From assembly GCA_021793405.1 (NCBI GenBank), contig JAJYSV010000042.1:1-35863 (forward strand): 35,863 nt of DNA, given 5' to 3'. Positions 16,402 to 24,745 of the stretch are shown piece by piece. The stretch is from Acidobacteriota bacterium (GTDB lineage: Bacteria > Acidobacteriota > Terriglobia > Terriglobales > Acidobacteriaceae). Positions within the stretch are counted from its first letter, which is position 1; every line of letters begins with the position of its first letter. Made by a program: the position numbers and the translations under genes. The notes beneath the pieces were generated by a model that had not been told where the DNA came from, made no database searches, and saw only the letters and a list, made by a program, of their open reading frames with translations.

Positions 16402-18945
16402 CTACCCGCGCATTTCCGGCGCGATGTCGTAAACGCTGCGGACTTCCAGCTTTCGTTGGAAATCAAACGGCGCCATAGGCTGGTCTAGCGTGATCCCGAT
16501 CTCCGCTGCCCGGCCGGGATGCAGGTCGATAAAGTTGTCTGAATAAGAGGCGTCGGTATCCTTTACATCGGCCCACACCCACAGGGCCGGAACGTCCGTC
16601 TCCATCAGCACATCGTACCGCCGCTCGCCACCGCTGGTCTGAACCGTCAGTTTCGGCTGCTTCAGCTTTAACTCCTTCGGCCGGCCGAACATCATCGTGT
16701 TCTCTGCCACCGTCCGGCCCTCGACGAGCACCTCGGGGAAGACCAGCAGATTGGCCGCTCCGTGGACGTGGACCAGATCCGAAAAATCGAGCGCCTCAGC
16801 CTGTCGGCTGGTTCGCGCTGGGATTTCAATCTGCTTGGAACCCTGACGGAGCACTTCGCCCGCCAGGCTGATCACGCTCCACTGCAGCTCCGCGGTTACA
16901 TCCTGCTGGCGGTCGCTGGTGACGTAGATCCCGGCCTGTCCGGTTTCCGCATCCGGCACGCCGCTTACCAGGATCGGAGCGAAAAAGTGCTTCGACTGAT
17001 AGAGCACGGCCTTCCAGCGACGGTAATAGTCAACCATGGACCATGTCGTGTCCGGCCAGCAGTCGTTATACTGCCAAATCGTCGCTGCCATGGACTTCGG
17101 CATGTCACGCCGCCAATGCTCGACGCCGTAACGCATGGCCCAGGCCTGGTTGACCTGCGTCAACCACAGCGTGTCGTCAAAACTTTCCGGCGACTTGCCA
17201 AAATCGGCCTCCGTGTAGTGCATGATGATGCCGATGCCATGGCCGCTGCCGTCCTGCTCGTGATAACGCATCATCGGGGAATGGACGCTTTGGCGGTTGG
17301 CGGCGTCGGTGTACGCGCGAACGGTCATCGGAACGGGTGTCGATTGCATGCCGAATTCCGTCACAAAGCCTTCGATTTTGCCGTACGACTCCACCGGCTG
17401 ATTTCCATGCCAGACGCCCCAGGTGTGAATATCGCCGCTTCCGTGGGCGCCGCTGCCCACTTCATAAAACGCGCCCGGCACCAGCCGGTGCACGATGTCG
17501 CCAATCACATCCTTGAATAGGTGGTTGTACCCCTTGAAGTATTCAATTTCGTTGTTTCCGCTCCAGATCACAATGGAAGGATGATTGCGGCACCGGCGTG
17601 TTTGCTGCTCGATCTCGGTCTGTAGATTGTTGATCCAGTCTTTATCATTGACGGGATAACTGGCGTTGGCGAACTTGAACTCAAACTGCAGCATCAGGCC
17701 CATTTCGTCGCACAGATCGAACAGTTCATCTTCTTCGTAGTACCCCCCACCCCAAAGCCGGATGAAATTGAAATTGCATTCCACCGCCTTGGTCATGTAC
17801 CAGCGCAGGATTTCCGGGGTGACGCGCGTCGGCATGTTGTCGGCGGGAATCCAGTCCGCGCCTTTGGCAAACACCGGCACGCCGTTCACCTGCACGTGCA
17901 TGGCGACGTCATCGGACGGCGGCAGCACGGCCACGGTTCGCAGACCGATCCGCCGGCTCGCCATGTCCAGGTTCTGGCCCTTTGAGTCCGTCAATCGAAC
18001 CGTGACGGTGTAAAGCGGTTGATCGCCCATGCCGTTGGGCCACCAGAGTTGCGGCTTGGGCACGGACGCGTGAAGAACAGCGGCGCCTTGATCCACTGAC
18101 CCCGTCGCTTCCGCAACGACATCGCCGGCCAGGAGCACTTGCGCCTTGACGCTCGATCCCTCGGAGTGGCCGTCTACCGTAGTGTGAATCTCCAACTGAA
18201 CGCTGCCATCCGGTTGATGATTCTGCACCACGTTCAGATCCGCAATGCGGGCGTCATAGCCAACAATCTCCATCTTTTTCCAGATGCCCTGCGTCAGCAC
18301 GGGGAGGCACCAATCCCAGCCCCACATATACGGTGCCTTCCGAACCCAGGAACGCGGATTGGGAAGGTCGATGCCATAGCGTTCCTTGTACGCCGTCTGC
18401 CGCTTCTCGACGTAAGGTGCGAGCGTGTCAAACCGGATACGAATGTGATTCGTTCCCTTGCGGAGGTGCGGCTTAATGTCGAATCTCCAGGTGCGGAACA
18501 TATTGTCCGCGCTCCCCACCTGCCGCCCGTTCAGCCACACCGTCGCCAGCGTGTCCAAACCGTGGCAGGCAAGCTCCACGTGCTGCTTGGCGTGCAGTTC
18601 GCCGGGGAGATCCATGGTGCGCTCGAAAAACCAGTTCTTCTCCGCGACCCATTGCACCTTGGCATTGTTCTCGCCGTAGAAAGGATCGGGTATTTTTTCG
18701 GCCTTCAACAAATTCGTGTAGGTGCTTCCCGGCACCAGCGCGGGAACGGTTCCCGACTTCCCGTCTTCTTCCATCGTCCACATATCGCCGCCTAAATCGA
18801 GCGATAGCAGACCGGTTGTCTCATCAGCCAAGACGATGCCGGACCGCTCCAGCGCCAGGCCCACGCCCAGGCTGGCCGCGGCCTGAAGTAGCTCCCGCCG
18901 TGTCAGGTGAGGCGTGAATACTTGTTGCAACGTGATTCTGTGCAT
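16402..18945 (-). CDS. GH2 beta-mannosidase, exported
   Basis: 847 residues from the ATG at 18945, with AAGGAG 7 nt upstream. A Tat-like signal (LTRRELLQAAASLGVGLALE, residues 14-33) is present. The protein follows the beta-mannosidase layout: an N-terminal sugar-binding domain (WFFERTMDLPGELH, VWLNGRQVG), immunoglobulin-like domains, then the TIM barrel. Acid/base Glu466 lies in WSGNNEIEYF and nucleophile Glu530 in VTEFGMQST; RLWGGGYYEEDELFDLCDE is also typical. The length is normal for the family. It would remove terminal beta-mannose from oligosaccharides (EC 3.2.1.25) in the periplasm or outside. The receptor and GH106-like enzyme on the same strand suggest joint use of a mixed plant or fungal glycan. 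Transglycosylating or glucosaminidase activities of related GH2 enzymes cannot be excluded. Confidence 0.9.
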   Translation of the reverse strand: MHRITLQQVFTPHLTRRELLQAAASLGVGLALERSGIVLADETTGLLSLDLGGDMWTMEEDGKSGTVPALVPGSTYTNLLKAEKIPDPFYGENNAKVQWVAEKNWFFERTMDLPGELHAKQHVELACHGLDTLATVWLNGRQVGSADNMFRTWRFDIKPHLRKGTNHIRIRFDTLAPYVEKRQTAYKERYGIDLPNPRSWVRKAPYMWGWDWCLPVLTQGIWKKMEIVGYDARIADLNVVQNHQPDGSVQLEIHTTVDGHSEGSSVKAQVLLAGDVVAEATGSVDQGAAVLHASVPKPQLWWPNGMGDQPLYTVTVRLTDSKGQNLDMASRRIGLRTVAVLPPSDDVAMHVQVNGVPVFAKGADWIPADNMPTRVTPEILRWYMTKAVECNFNFIRLWGGGYYEEDELFDLCDEMGLMLQFEFKFANASYPVNDKDWINNLQTEIEQQTRRCRNHPSIVIWSGNNEIEYFKGYNHLFKDVIGDIVHRLVPGAFYEVGSGAHGSGDIHTWGVWHGNQPVESYGKIEGFVTEFGMQSTPVPMTVRAYTDAANRQSVHSPMMRYHEQDGSGHGIGIIMHYTEADFGKSPESFDDTLWLTQVNQAWAMRYGVEHWRRDMPKSMAATIWQYNDCWPDTTWSMVDYYRRWKAVLYQSKHFFAPILVSGVPDAETGQAGIYVTSDRQQDVTAELQWSVISLAGEVLRQGSKQIEIPARTSRQAEALDFSDLVHVHGAANLLVFPEVLVEGRTVAENTMMFGRPKELKLKQPKLTVQTSGGERRYDVLMETDVPALWVWADVKDTDASYSDNFIDLHPGRAAEIGITLDQPMAPFDFQRKLEVRSVYDIAPEMRG

Positions 18946-19302
18946 GCTTAGGCTCCTTTTTTCTTCGCCATGGAGTGACCGGGTATTGACGCTTCGATCA
19001 TGAGCAAAGCTGTGGGTCTGGAAACAAACACAACTCAGCCCTCAGTAAAAGGAATCGGAATAGAAAACTAACGATACGATTTTTGAATTTGGGTGTCTAT
19101 GCGAAGAGGCGTAAAGCTGAGCTATCAGGCAGTTCGTTTATGCGGAAGGTATGCCCAACGTACAAGGAAGCGCTTGTTTCCCAGCGAATTCCGCGGAAAT
19201 CGAAGTCGGAGCGAAGCTCCGTATTCGCCCGCTAGGTCATGGGAGAAACTTGACGATGCGTCACTTGCTGATCTCACCTGCTCGATCGTCCCCAATTTTA
19301 CC
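18946..19302. other. Intergenic region between GH2 gene and secreted EEP gene
   Basis: Divergent promoter region, no gene seen. It has a small CGGAGC-GAA-GCTCCG hairpin at about 19208-19222. The promoter of the rightward gene begins just after this stretch. Confidence 0.4.
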
Positions 19303-19331
19303 TTGACACGAAAATTATTCCGCAGTATCCT
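19303..19331 (+). promoter_or_regulatory. Predicted sigma-70 promoter of the secreted EEP gene
   Basis: TTGACA (19303-19308) and TATCCT (19326-19331) are separated by 17 bp, with a perfect -35 and a 4/6 -10. The expected start near 19338 gives a leader of about 48 nt. Confidence 0.6.
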
Positions 19332-19385
19332 TGCGCCTTACATTCCGGGTGTAGTTCAACCGCTTGGCTCGCAAAAGGAGGCTCT

Positions 19386-20465
19386 ATGCTTCGCAAGATC
19401 CGCGCAGCCGCGCTAATCCTCACCGCCTGCTTGGCTACGCTTTCCGCCGCCCAGCAGAATCCCACCATCAAAGTCATGACCCAGAACATGGATGCCGGCA
19501 CTGACCTGGGCTTTGCCCTCTACGGTCTCCAGCAGCCCGACCCCCGGCCCTACATCGACCTCACGCTTGCCGAAGTCGATGCCAGCGGCATTCCCGAGCG
19601 CGCAACTTATCTCGCCAGGGAGATCGCCTCCCAAAAGCCCCAGATCATCTCCTTGCAAGAGGTGACCTTGTGGCGTACAGGCCCCACTCCCGAAACCGCC
19701 ACCACCGTCCGCTATGACCAGCTCCAGCTCCTGATGTCGGCGCTCGCAGACCTCGACGCCTCCTACAGGGTTGTAGAGGTCAACAATCTCACTGACATCG
19801 CTCTCCCAACTACCAGCGCAGGTCCCGGCGCCGTCCGCTTCACTGATCGCGACGTCCTGCTTGCGCGCTCTGACCTGTCCCCTGCCCAACTCCAGTTATC
19901 CGACGTTAAGGTGCACGTCTACCACGCATCGCTCACCTTCGGCGCCCTCACCGTGCGCCGCGGATTCATCTCCGCCCTGGCGCGGGTAAACAACCAGGTC
20001 TTTCGCATCGCCGACACCCATCTCGAAAATAAGTTCTCGGGCGTCCCAGATTCGGCAACGATCCAGAAACTCCAGGCGACCGAGTTGCTCAGCTTCATGC
20101 GCAAATGGCCGCTCCCCGTCATCATCGCCGGCGATTTTAATGCCGACGCGATTCACGGCATCAACGGACAAGGGCCCGATAACACCGACACCGTCTCCTT
20201 CATCGAGGACAACGGTTACGCCGATTCCTGGGCCGCCGCCAATTCCACTAATCCGGGAGCCACCTGGCCGCTTTTTCTCGAAGACCAGCAAGAACAGACG
20301 TATCCCTTTTACTTCGTCAACACCACGCCATGGGAACGCATCGACCTCATCTTCTTCAGCAAGCTGCAGGTAGTAAGTTCGGTTCAGGTCGGTGCGGGGC
20401 TTGGCTACCCGAGTGCGGCGTCTGACCATACCGGAGTCATCACCACATTCCGGCCCGAACAGTAA
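19386..20465 (+). CDS. Secreted endonuclease/exonuclease/phosphatase-family enzyme
   Basis: 359 residues from the ATG at 19386, with AAAGGAGG 5-6 nt upstream. A signal peptide covers residues 1-22 (ending LSAAQ). The metal-dependent EEP fold is shown by its motifs in order: TQNMDAG (Asn34), ISLQEV (Glu92), RIADTHLENK, IIAGDFNAD (catalytic Asp-x-Asn) and the C-terminal SDHTGV with the catalytic His. Family members hydrolyse phosphodiester or phosphomonoester bonds in nucleic acids, sphingomyelin or inositol phosphates using Mg2+. As an exported single-domain form it may scavenge phosphate from such substrates; the exact substrate is unknown. It stands alone with its own promoter. Family membership is firm. 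Confidence 0.9.
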   Translation: MLRKIRAAALILTACLATLSAAQQNPTIKVMTQNMDAGTDLGFALYGLQQPDPRPYIDLTLAEVDASGIPERATYLAREIASQKPQIISLQEVTLWRTGPTPETATTVRYDQLQLLMSALADLDASYRVVEVNNLTDIALPTTSAGPGAVRFTDRDVLLARSDLSPAQLQLSDVKVHVYHASLTFGALTVRRGFISALARVNNQVFRIADTHLENKFSGVPDSATIQKLQATELLSFMRKWPLPVIIAGDFNADAIHGINGQGPDNTDTVSFIEDNGYADSWAAANSTNPGATWPLFLEDQQEQTYPFYFVNTTPWERIDLIFFSKLQVVSSVQVGAGLGYPSAASDHTGVITTFRPEQ

Positions 20466-21120
20466 CATCAGGAGTGCTTATTGCATGCAGTACCTGAGTT
20501 AGGAACCTCGCTGCGGAGCGGGCCCGGCCGTCCTAGGCCAGACAGGAAGCCAGGGCCCGCTTGGCCGATCCAACCTCAACGCCCCTTTATCCCTATCCCT
20601 GCATCCGCCGTTGCGGATTTCCTGCTGCCAGTTGTCCCATGTCCCGATTTTGCGATGTGGGAAACCGCCAGAGCCCGGGCGTCTCAATAGTCGCCACACC
20701 TCCGTGCCCCCACCCATATCGCCGCCTGCTTCAGGTCCTTCCCCTCGGCAATAGCACTGCCATACGTAACCTTATATCGGGATCAGAAGAAGGCGTTTGA
20801 CACGGCCCCGATCGCCGTGATCCCAGAACCCGGGAGTCGATTGGGCATGGTGTCGCTCAGCTTCCATGTCGGCCTGGGCAAACTTGCGCCCGGAGAATAC
20901 CAGTGCCCAGTGAGCGTTCTTGATCCCGCGGGACCATCGAGCCGCTTTTTGGCAGGGCCCAATCATGCTGGTGCGCTGACAAATCACGCGACATTCGAAA
21001 TAGTTTGGCGATAGACAATGAAACGCCTCAGCACGGAGGAGTGCTCTTCCTGCGCCCACGACGGATAGCGCATCCGCCGGGCCTCTTGTTCTACTTCGAG
21101 GAACCAGTTTGGCTGCCCAT
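20466..21120. other. Gene-poor stretch after the EEP gene
   Basis: No protein gene is supported; open frames here are short, lack ribosome sites and match nothing I know. A hairpin near 20517-20561 is listed separately. It precedes the second copy of the diverged direct repeat and may be the far margin of an old island. Confidence 0.45.
20517..20561. terminator. GC-rich stem-loop after the EEP gene
   Basis: AGCGGGCCC (20517-20525) pairs with GGGCCCGCT (20553-20561) around a 27-nt loop containing further GGCC-type pairing, 50 nt after the stop codon. It lacks a T-run, so the terminator function is tentative. Confidence 0.35.
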
Positions 21121-21207
21121 AAATCTCGGTACAGCTTCGGTACAATTGAGCGAGAAAAAGAATGGTATTCTGTTCCCAAGCGTCACCATACAAAGCACTT
21201 AGAGTTT
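21121..21207 (+). repeat. Diverged direct repeat, copy B
   Basis: Partner of the repeat at 11695-11780, same orientation, about 9.4 kb away. It shares AAATCTCGGTAC, CTTCGGTACAA, GTTCCC and CACCATACAAAGCACTT blocks with several substitutions and small indels. No tRNA fragment follows this copy. Confidence 0.7.
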
Positions 21208-21261
21208 ACCTTTCAAACAGCCGCTGCATGTGTTGGCCAACGAACAGGATGTGGCTTAGTT

Positions 21262-21687
21262 TCAGGTGCGTCCGGTCGCCGGGTCGGTCTTTTCACGATA
21301 CGCTCGGATCTGGGCTTCCAACTCATCCAGATCCTTTTCCTTGACGGTCGCAGTCTCCAGCAAGTTGAGAAGCAGCCCGGTCGCGGAACCGCCAAAGTTC
21401 CGCGAAAGCAGCGACTGCACAGACTGTTGGTCGACCGTCTTGCGAGAGATTAGAGGCTTAAAGACGAAGACTCGCCCCCGGAGTTCGTGCTCAATGAACC
21501 CCTTCTGTTCCATAATGCGCAGCAAAGTCTGAGTAGTTTTGTAATTGGGCCGATCCCGCCTGGAACGCGCGTTGACGACATCCCCCACAGTAGCTTCGCC
21601 GTTTTCCCAGAGTATCTGAAGCAGCCGAAGCTCACTCGCGGTTGGAAGTTGAATTCCTCGTGATCCTTTGAGTTCCTTCGCTGGCAT
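21262..21687 (-). CDS. BlaI/MecI/CopY-family transcriptional repressor
   Basis: 141 residues from the ATG at 21687, with GAGG 6 nt upstream. The N-terminal winged helix has the family hallmarks: LPTASELRLLQILWENGEAT, VGDVV, NYKTTQTLLRIMEQKGFIEH, ELRGRVFVFKPL. The C-terminal half (VQSLLSRNFGGSATGLLLNL) forms the dimer and cleavage region. In other bacteria BlaI partners a BlaR1/M56 membrane protease that cleaves it when beta-lactam or another signal binds. No such gene lies in the window, so this is an orphan repressor, a common situation in Acidobacteriota. Its targets are unknown; a TCTTA-N6-TAAGA dyad upstream may be its own operator. Confidence 0.9.
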   Translation of the reverse strand: MPAKELKGSRGIQLPTASELRLLQILWENGEATVGDVVNARSRRDRPNYKTTQTLLRIMEQKGFIEHELRGRVFVFKPLISRKTVDQQSVQSLLSRNFGGSATGLLLNLLETATVKEKDLDELEAQIRAYREKTDPATGRT

Positions 21688-22123
21688 CTGCGCCTCACAC
21701 CTTCCGGTATCCGCATCAAATACATAATGACCGCAGTCTCTCGCGAGGAATCTTATTTTTCAGACATGCGGTTGATTTCTCAACTCTTAATATACTAAGA
21801 CATAAGAAGAGATCCTGTGACCGTAATTTGGATACACAGAATGTTCCTCACAGTCTGCGGCAACAGGCAAATATGCGCGAAGGACGACAGCTCGTTACCC
21901 AAAGGTGCCATTCAGGATAGTGGCCTCATATGAATACAGCGCGTGCGGTAGAACATCCGCGCGATCGTTGTTGTACCAAGCCGGTCCTTCGCATCTTCGT
22001 CTGCCCGCAAATTTTCGTGCCGCCTTTTCCGGTCGCGAATGCAAAAAAGAAGACGGGGTCGAGATCAGAAGTAATTTCTTTCAGGCGATCCTCACGAACG
22101 AACTGCATTGGCTTGGGATTTTC
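21688..22123. other. Upstream region of the repressor gene
   Basis: AT-rich promoter region followed by sequence without recognisable genes. Short frames on both strands (for example 21926-22108 minus) have no known match. Confidence 0.35.
21785..21800. promoter_or_regulatory. Candidate operator upstream of the BlaI-type repressor
   Basis: TCTTAATATACTAAGA has 5-bp inverted arms around an AT-rich 6-nt centre, about 100 nt upstream of the repressor start. It does not show the usual TACA/TGTA core of BlaI sites, so the assignment is tentative. Confidence 0.25.
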
Positions 22124-22231
22124 ATGGTTGATGATAAAGATATTCCGATCTCGTACATTTTTTACGTCCTCGCGGTGATTGCCGTGATGGCTTTTCTTAT
22201 TTGTGGAGGACTTTTTCTTTGCCTTCGGTAG
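22124..22231 (+). CDS. Possible 35-residue single-helix membrane peptide
   Basis: A short frame starting ATG at 22124: MVDDKDIPISYIFY followed by the helix VLAVIAVMAFLICGGLFLCL and an Arg at the end. An acidic start, one hydrophobic helix and a terminal positive residue are typical of real small membrane peptides. The ribosome site is weak (TTGGGA), and no family is recognised. It could also be the tail of a broken longer frame that reads through from 21905. Confidence 0.3.
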   Translation: MVDDKDIPISYIFYVLAVIAVMAFLICGGLFLCLR

Positions 22232-22263
22232 CCTCGAGGTATATGCCGCGACTGATCCATACC

Positions 22264-22617
22264 AGGTTGCAATCTGGCAATTGCACCCAAGGTGATGGAA
22301 CTGCGCCCGACGAGACTGTCTCGATTTTTACTGACCCCGCCGAGAGACTGGCCAAAGGCATGGCCAATGCACCCGATCTGCTTCTGTTGGATGTGCGTAT
22401 ATATGAGAAGCTCCATCCCCCGAATACGATCTCGACATCAATGCCAGAAAGGCGCTCATTGCTTTCCTTGCATCCACCACCACGGAAGATGCGCAGAATA
22501 TCCTGTGGCGCAGGAACCAGCTGTGGGGATCCCAGCCATGTTTGAGATTCCCCTTCGACGCGATTATGCTTAAGCAGTTAAGATTGGATGAAGCATTCTT
22601 ATGCCACTTAACGGGAT
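22264..22617 (+). pseudogene. Possible remnant of a response-regulator receiver domain
   Basis: One frame gives VSIFTDPAERLAKGMANAPD followed by LLLLDVRIYE, like the strand carrying the phospho-accepting aspartate (PDLLLLDV). After a frame change, 22437-22617 reads KALIAFLASTTTEDAQ and CLRFPFDAIMLKQL before a stop, resembling the L-x-x-S/T and K-P-F-D regions, with the conserved lysine replaced. No start or ribosome site is evident. A weak match; it could be an unrelated decayed gene. Confidence 0.3.
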
Positions 22618-22954
22618 AAACGCGAGGAAAATGAATGCTCATACAAAATTTCGCAGCGAATACGCGCATCCGATCTGGGTCAAGTTCCTCGATTCATTTG
22701 GAATGAACCTCCGATACACCCTTCCGGCGTCGCTGGACTGTACATCGACGGCGGCTACGTGATCCTTGCTTCCCTGCCTGATTATTGCGTCCATCTCGCT
22801 AGTTGCAGTCCAAGGGTTGCACTGACGATGCTGTACGCGGTGCAGAATGTTTCTTTTGAAGAGACCCGAATTGAGATGATATCAATCCCCAGCCGCAACC
22901 CTGTCGTTGCGACTGCGCTTCAGCACGATCCTTCTGAAAGGCACTGAACATATC
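22618..22954. other. Region upstream of the PAP2 gene
   Basis: A plus-strand frame through 22700-22945 reads GVAGLYIDGGYVILASLPDY, which looks codon-like but matches no family I know and lacks a clear start. It may be a gene remnant. It also serves as the leader of the phosphatase gene. Confidence 0.3.
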
Positions 22955-23980
22955 ATGCGCTTATCCTTTTCTGTTGCCGGATGCATTCTGTTTGCGTTTG
23001 GTGCTTCCTACGCACATGCACAAGCCGGCATGTTGCCGGTCAATCCGAAACCTACCCTTCAATCGGCGCAGAGCACACGGTGGATTCACAGCAGCTTCGA
23101 TTCAAGCCGTAACATGAACCCATATGCAACGCATTCGGATGCCTCCGCGCAAAGTTCCGCGCCCACGACACCGAATGCTTCCCTCCAGGGCAATCAGCCC
23201 ATCTGCGGCATCACGCATCTTGGCCGCTGCATTCAGGATTTGGGCGAGGACGAAAAGGGAATTTTCACGAGTCCGTTGCGTGTGCAGCCGAAAGACGTGT
23301 ACTGGATGGCGCCATTCGGCGCTGCCACAGGTCTGGCCTTCGCCTACGATGCCGATGCGGCACAAGCCGCGGGTGTGGACGCTAACCGGACCAACACTGC
23401 GAATAAAATCGCGGATTTTGGCTCCTTCTGGGCGACGGGTGCGGAAGGCGCAGGAATTTATTTCGTCGGCCTGGCACGAAAGAATCCAAAGCTGGCGGAG
23501 ACCGGACGGTTAGGCGCTGAGGCCATCATCGATTCAGGAACCGTAACCCTAGTCACGAAGCTTGTCACGAACCGACAACGCCCGCGCCAAGGCAATGGTC
23601 GAGGAGACTTCTGGCCCTATGGCACGCAGCATTGGGAATGGGACTCGTCCTTTCCATCGGACCACGCAACGGCGACCATGGCCCTGGCTCGCGTCATTGC
23701 TGGGGAGTATCCCCGCTGGTATGTCATGGTTCCCGCCTATGGATTTGTCGAGACGATCAGCATCTCCCGCATTCTGGCAAACCAGCATTTTCCATCCGAC
23801 ATACTTGTCGGCCAGGCCATCGGCTTTCTCACCGCGAGCTATGTGCTGAACCATCGCTCTCTCTATCGACCCGGGGCAAAGAAGACTCTCGCAAGTAGGT
23901 TGATAGGTTCAGTCAGTCCCATTGCCGATCCGCGAACGCGAAGCTTGGGAGCGTCCATGGAGATTCCATTCGGACGCTAG
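22955..23980 (+). CDS. Exported PAP2-superfamily phosphatase
   Basis: 341 residues from the ATG at 22955, chosen because it starts a signal peptide (MRLSFSVAGCILFAFGASYA, HAQA); a TTG at 22907 would hide it. The three PAP2 phosphatase motifs are complete: K202-x6-R209-P210 (KLVTNRQRP), P234-S-D-H237 (SFPSDHATA) and S271-R-x5-H278-x3-D282 (SRILANQHFPSD). His237 and His278 act in phosphoenzyme formation. Such enzymes remove phosphate from lipids such as phosphatidic acid or undecaprenyl diphosphate. The catalytic region sits in a membrane-associated helical domain (about residues 115-300), facing the periplasm given the signal. The exact lipid is unknown. It stands alone. Confidence 0.9.
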   Translation: MRLSFSVAGCILFAFGASYAHAQAGMLPVNPKPTLQSAQSTRWIHSSFDSSRNMNPYATHSDASAQSSAPTTPNASLQGNQPICGITHLGRCIQDLGEDEKGIFTSPLRVQPKDVYWMAPFGAATGLAFAYDADAAQAAGVDANRTNTANKIADFGSFWATGAEGAGIYFVGLARKNPKLAETGRLGAEAIIDSGTVTLVTKLVTNRQRPRQGNGRGDFWPYGTQHWEWDSSFPSDHATATMALARVIAGEYPRWYVMVPAYGFVETISISRILANQHFPSDILVGQAIGFLTASYVLNHRSLYRPGAKKTLASRLIGSVSPIADPRTRSLGASMEIPFGR

Positions 23981-24029
23981 CTGATTGCTATCGAGAAGCG
24001 CTTTCTGAATTGAAACTTCCCGTACGAGA

Positions 24030-24590
24030 CTACGGATGCGGATGGGTCAATTCCTGCAGGTGATTCTTTAGACGCGCATACATGGCATCGGAAAACGCCC
24101 CGGAGTTCATCCAGCGTATATTTCCAGATGGCCCCAGCAGAAGCACATAAGCACGGCTGACATCAGTTACGGCAAGCCGCTGTTTCCAAACTTCCTCGTC
24201 CCGAAACATCACGAGGGTTCGATCTTGCACGGAGACTGGCATGCTGCTCTTGATACCCGAAATCGCCAGCCCCCGAAAAACCTTCGGAGCCGACTCCAGC
24301 AGGATGATTCCGTAGGCGTGGACTGCATGCGGGAAGTCCATCGCCAGGTGCTCGTTCCACAAGCGCGCATCCTTACCCGCCTTTCTGCTGAAGGAGAAAA
24401 CCAGCACCGCGGACTTGTCCGTTGCTGCCGCGGGCAAGGTGAATGACCTTCCTGTAAGCGTCTGACCGGAAAATTCCGGGAACGCGTCTCCCGCGTGCAA
24501 AGGCGATGTGGTCAAGTGGGCAGCGTGGACGGGTCGCGTTAGGATAAGAACTCCGATCACAATCGCAATGAATATGGAAAATCGCTTCAT
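24030..24590 (-). CDS. Exported thioredoxin-fold protein without cysteines
   Basis: 186 residues from the ATG at 24590, chosen because GGGAGG lies about 8 nt before it and a signal peptide (MKRFSIFIAIVIGVLILTRP, VHA) follows. The mature part begins HAGDAFPEFSGQTLTGRSFT and SAVLVFSFSRKAGKDARLWN, which resembles the redoxin/ATP10-like fold start, and ends with YVLLLGPSGNIRWMNSGAFS, the usual strand and turn near the end of that fold. There is no cysteine at all, so it cannot act as a thiol oxidoreductase. ATP10-like proteins of this kind are known without a CxxC motif and are poorly understood. It is transcribed away from the b561-like/YceI pair. Confidence 0.65.
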   Translation of the reverse strand: MKRFSIFIAIVIGVLILTRPVHAAHLTTSPLHAGDAFPEFSGQTLTGRSFTLPAAATDKSAVLVFSFSRKAGKDARLWNEHLAMDFPHAVHAYGIILLESAPKVFRGLAISGIKSSMPVSVQDRTLVMFRDEEVWKQRLAVTDVSRAYVLLLGPSGNIRWMNSGAFSDAMYARLKNHLQELTHPHP

Positions 24591-24641
24591 GCACCCCGCC
24601 TCCCGGTTAAGAGAAATCGCCTGCATCTTTTTCAGGATCGC

Positions 24642-24669
24642 TTGACAGTCTTTCTTACTGGATTAAGAC
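24642..24669 (+). promoter_or_regulatory. Possible promoter of the b561-like/YceI unit
   Basis: TTGACA at 24642-24647 is a perfect -35, but the best -10 is TAAGAC at 24664-24669 with 16-bp spacing. Its place in the divergent region and 77 nt before the start codon make it plausible. Confidence 0.35.
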
Positions 24670-24745
24670 TAATAATTGAACGACGCTCGCCGCATCTCTC
24701 CTAAAAAAAATATCGTAGCTTGACGTTGACAGAGAAGGAGCGCCC

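Noticed and set aside
20772-21179. 135-codon minus-strand frame after the EEP gene
   Set aside because: No known family, no ribosome site, irregular composition, and it overlaps the direct repeat copy B.
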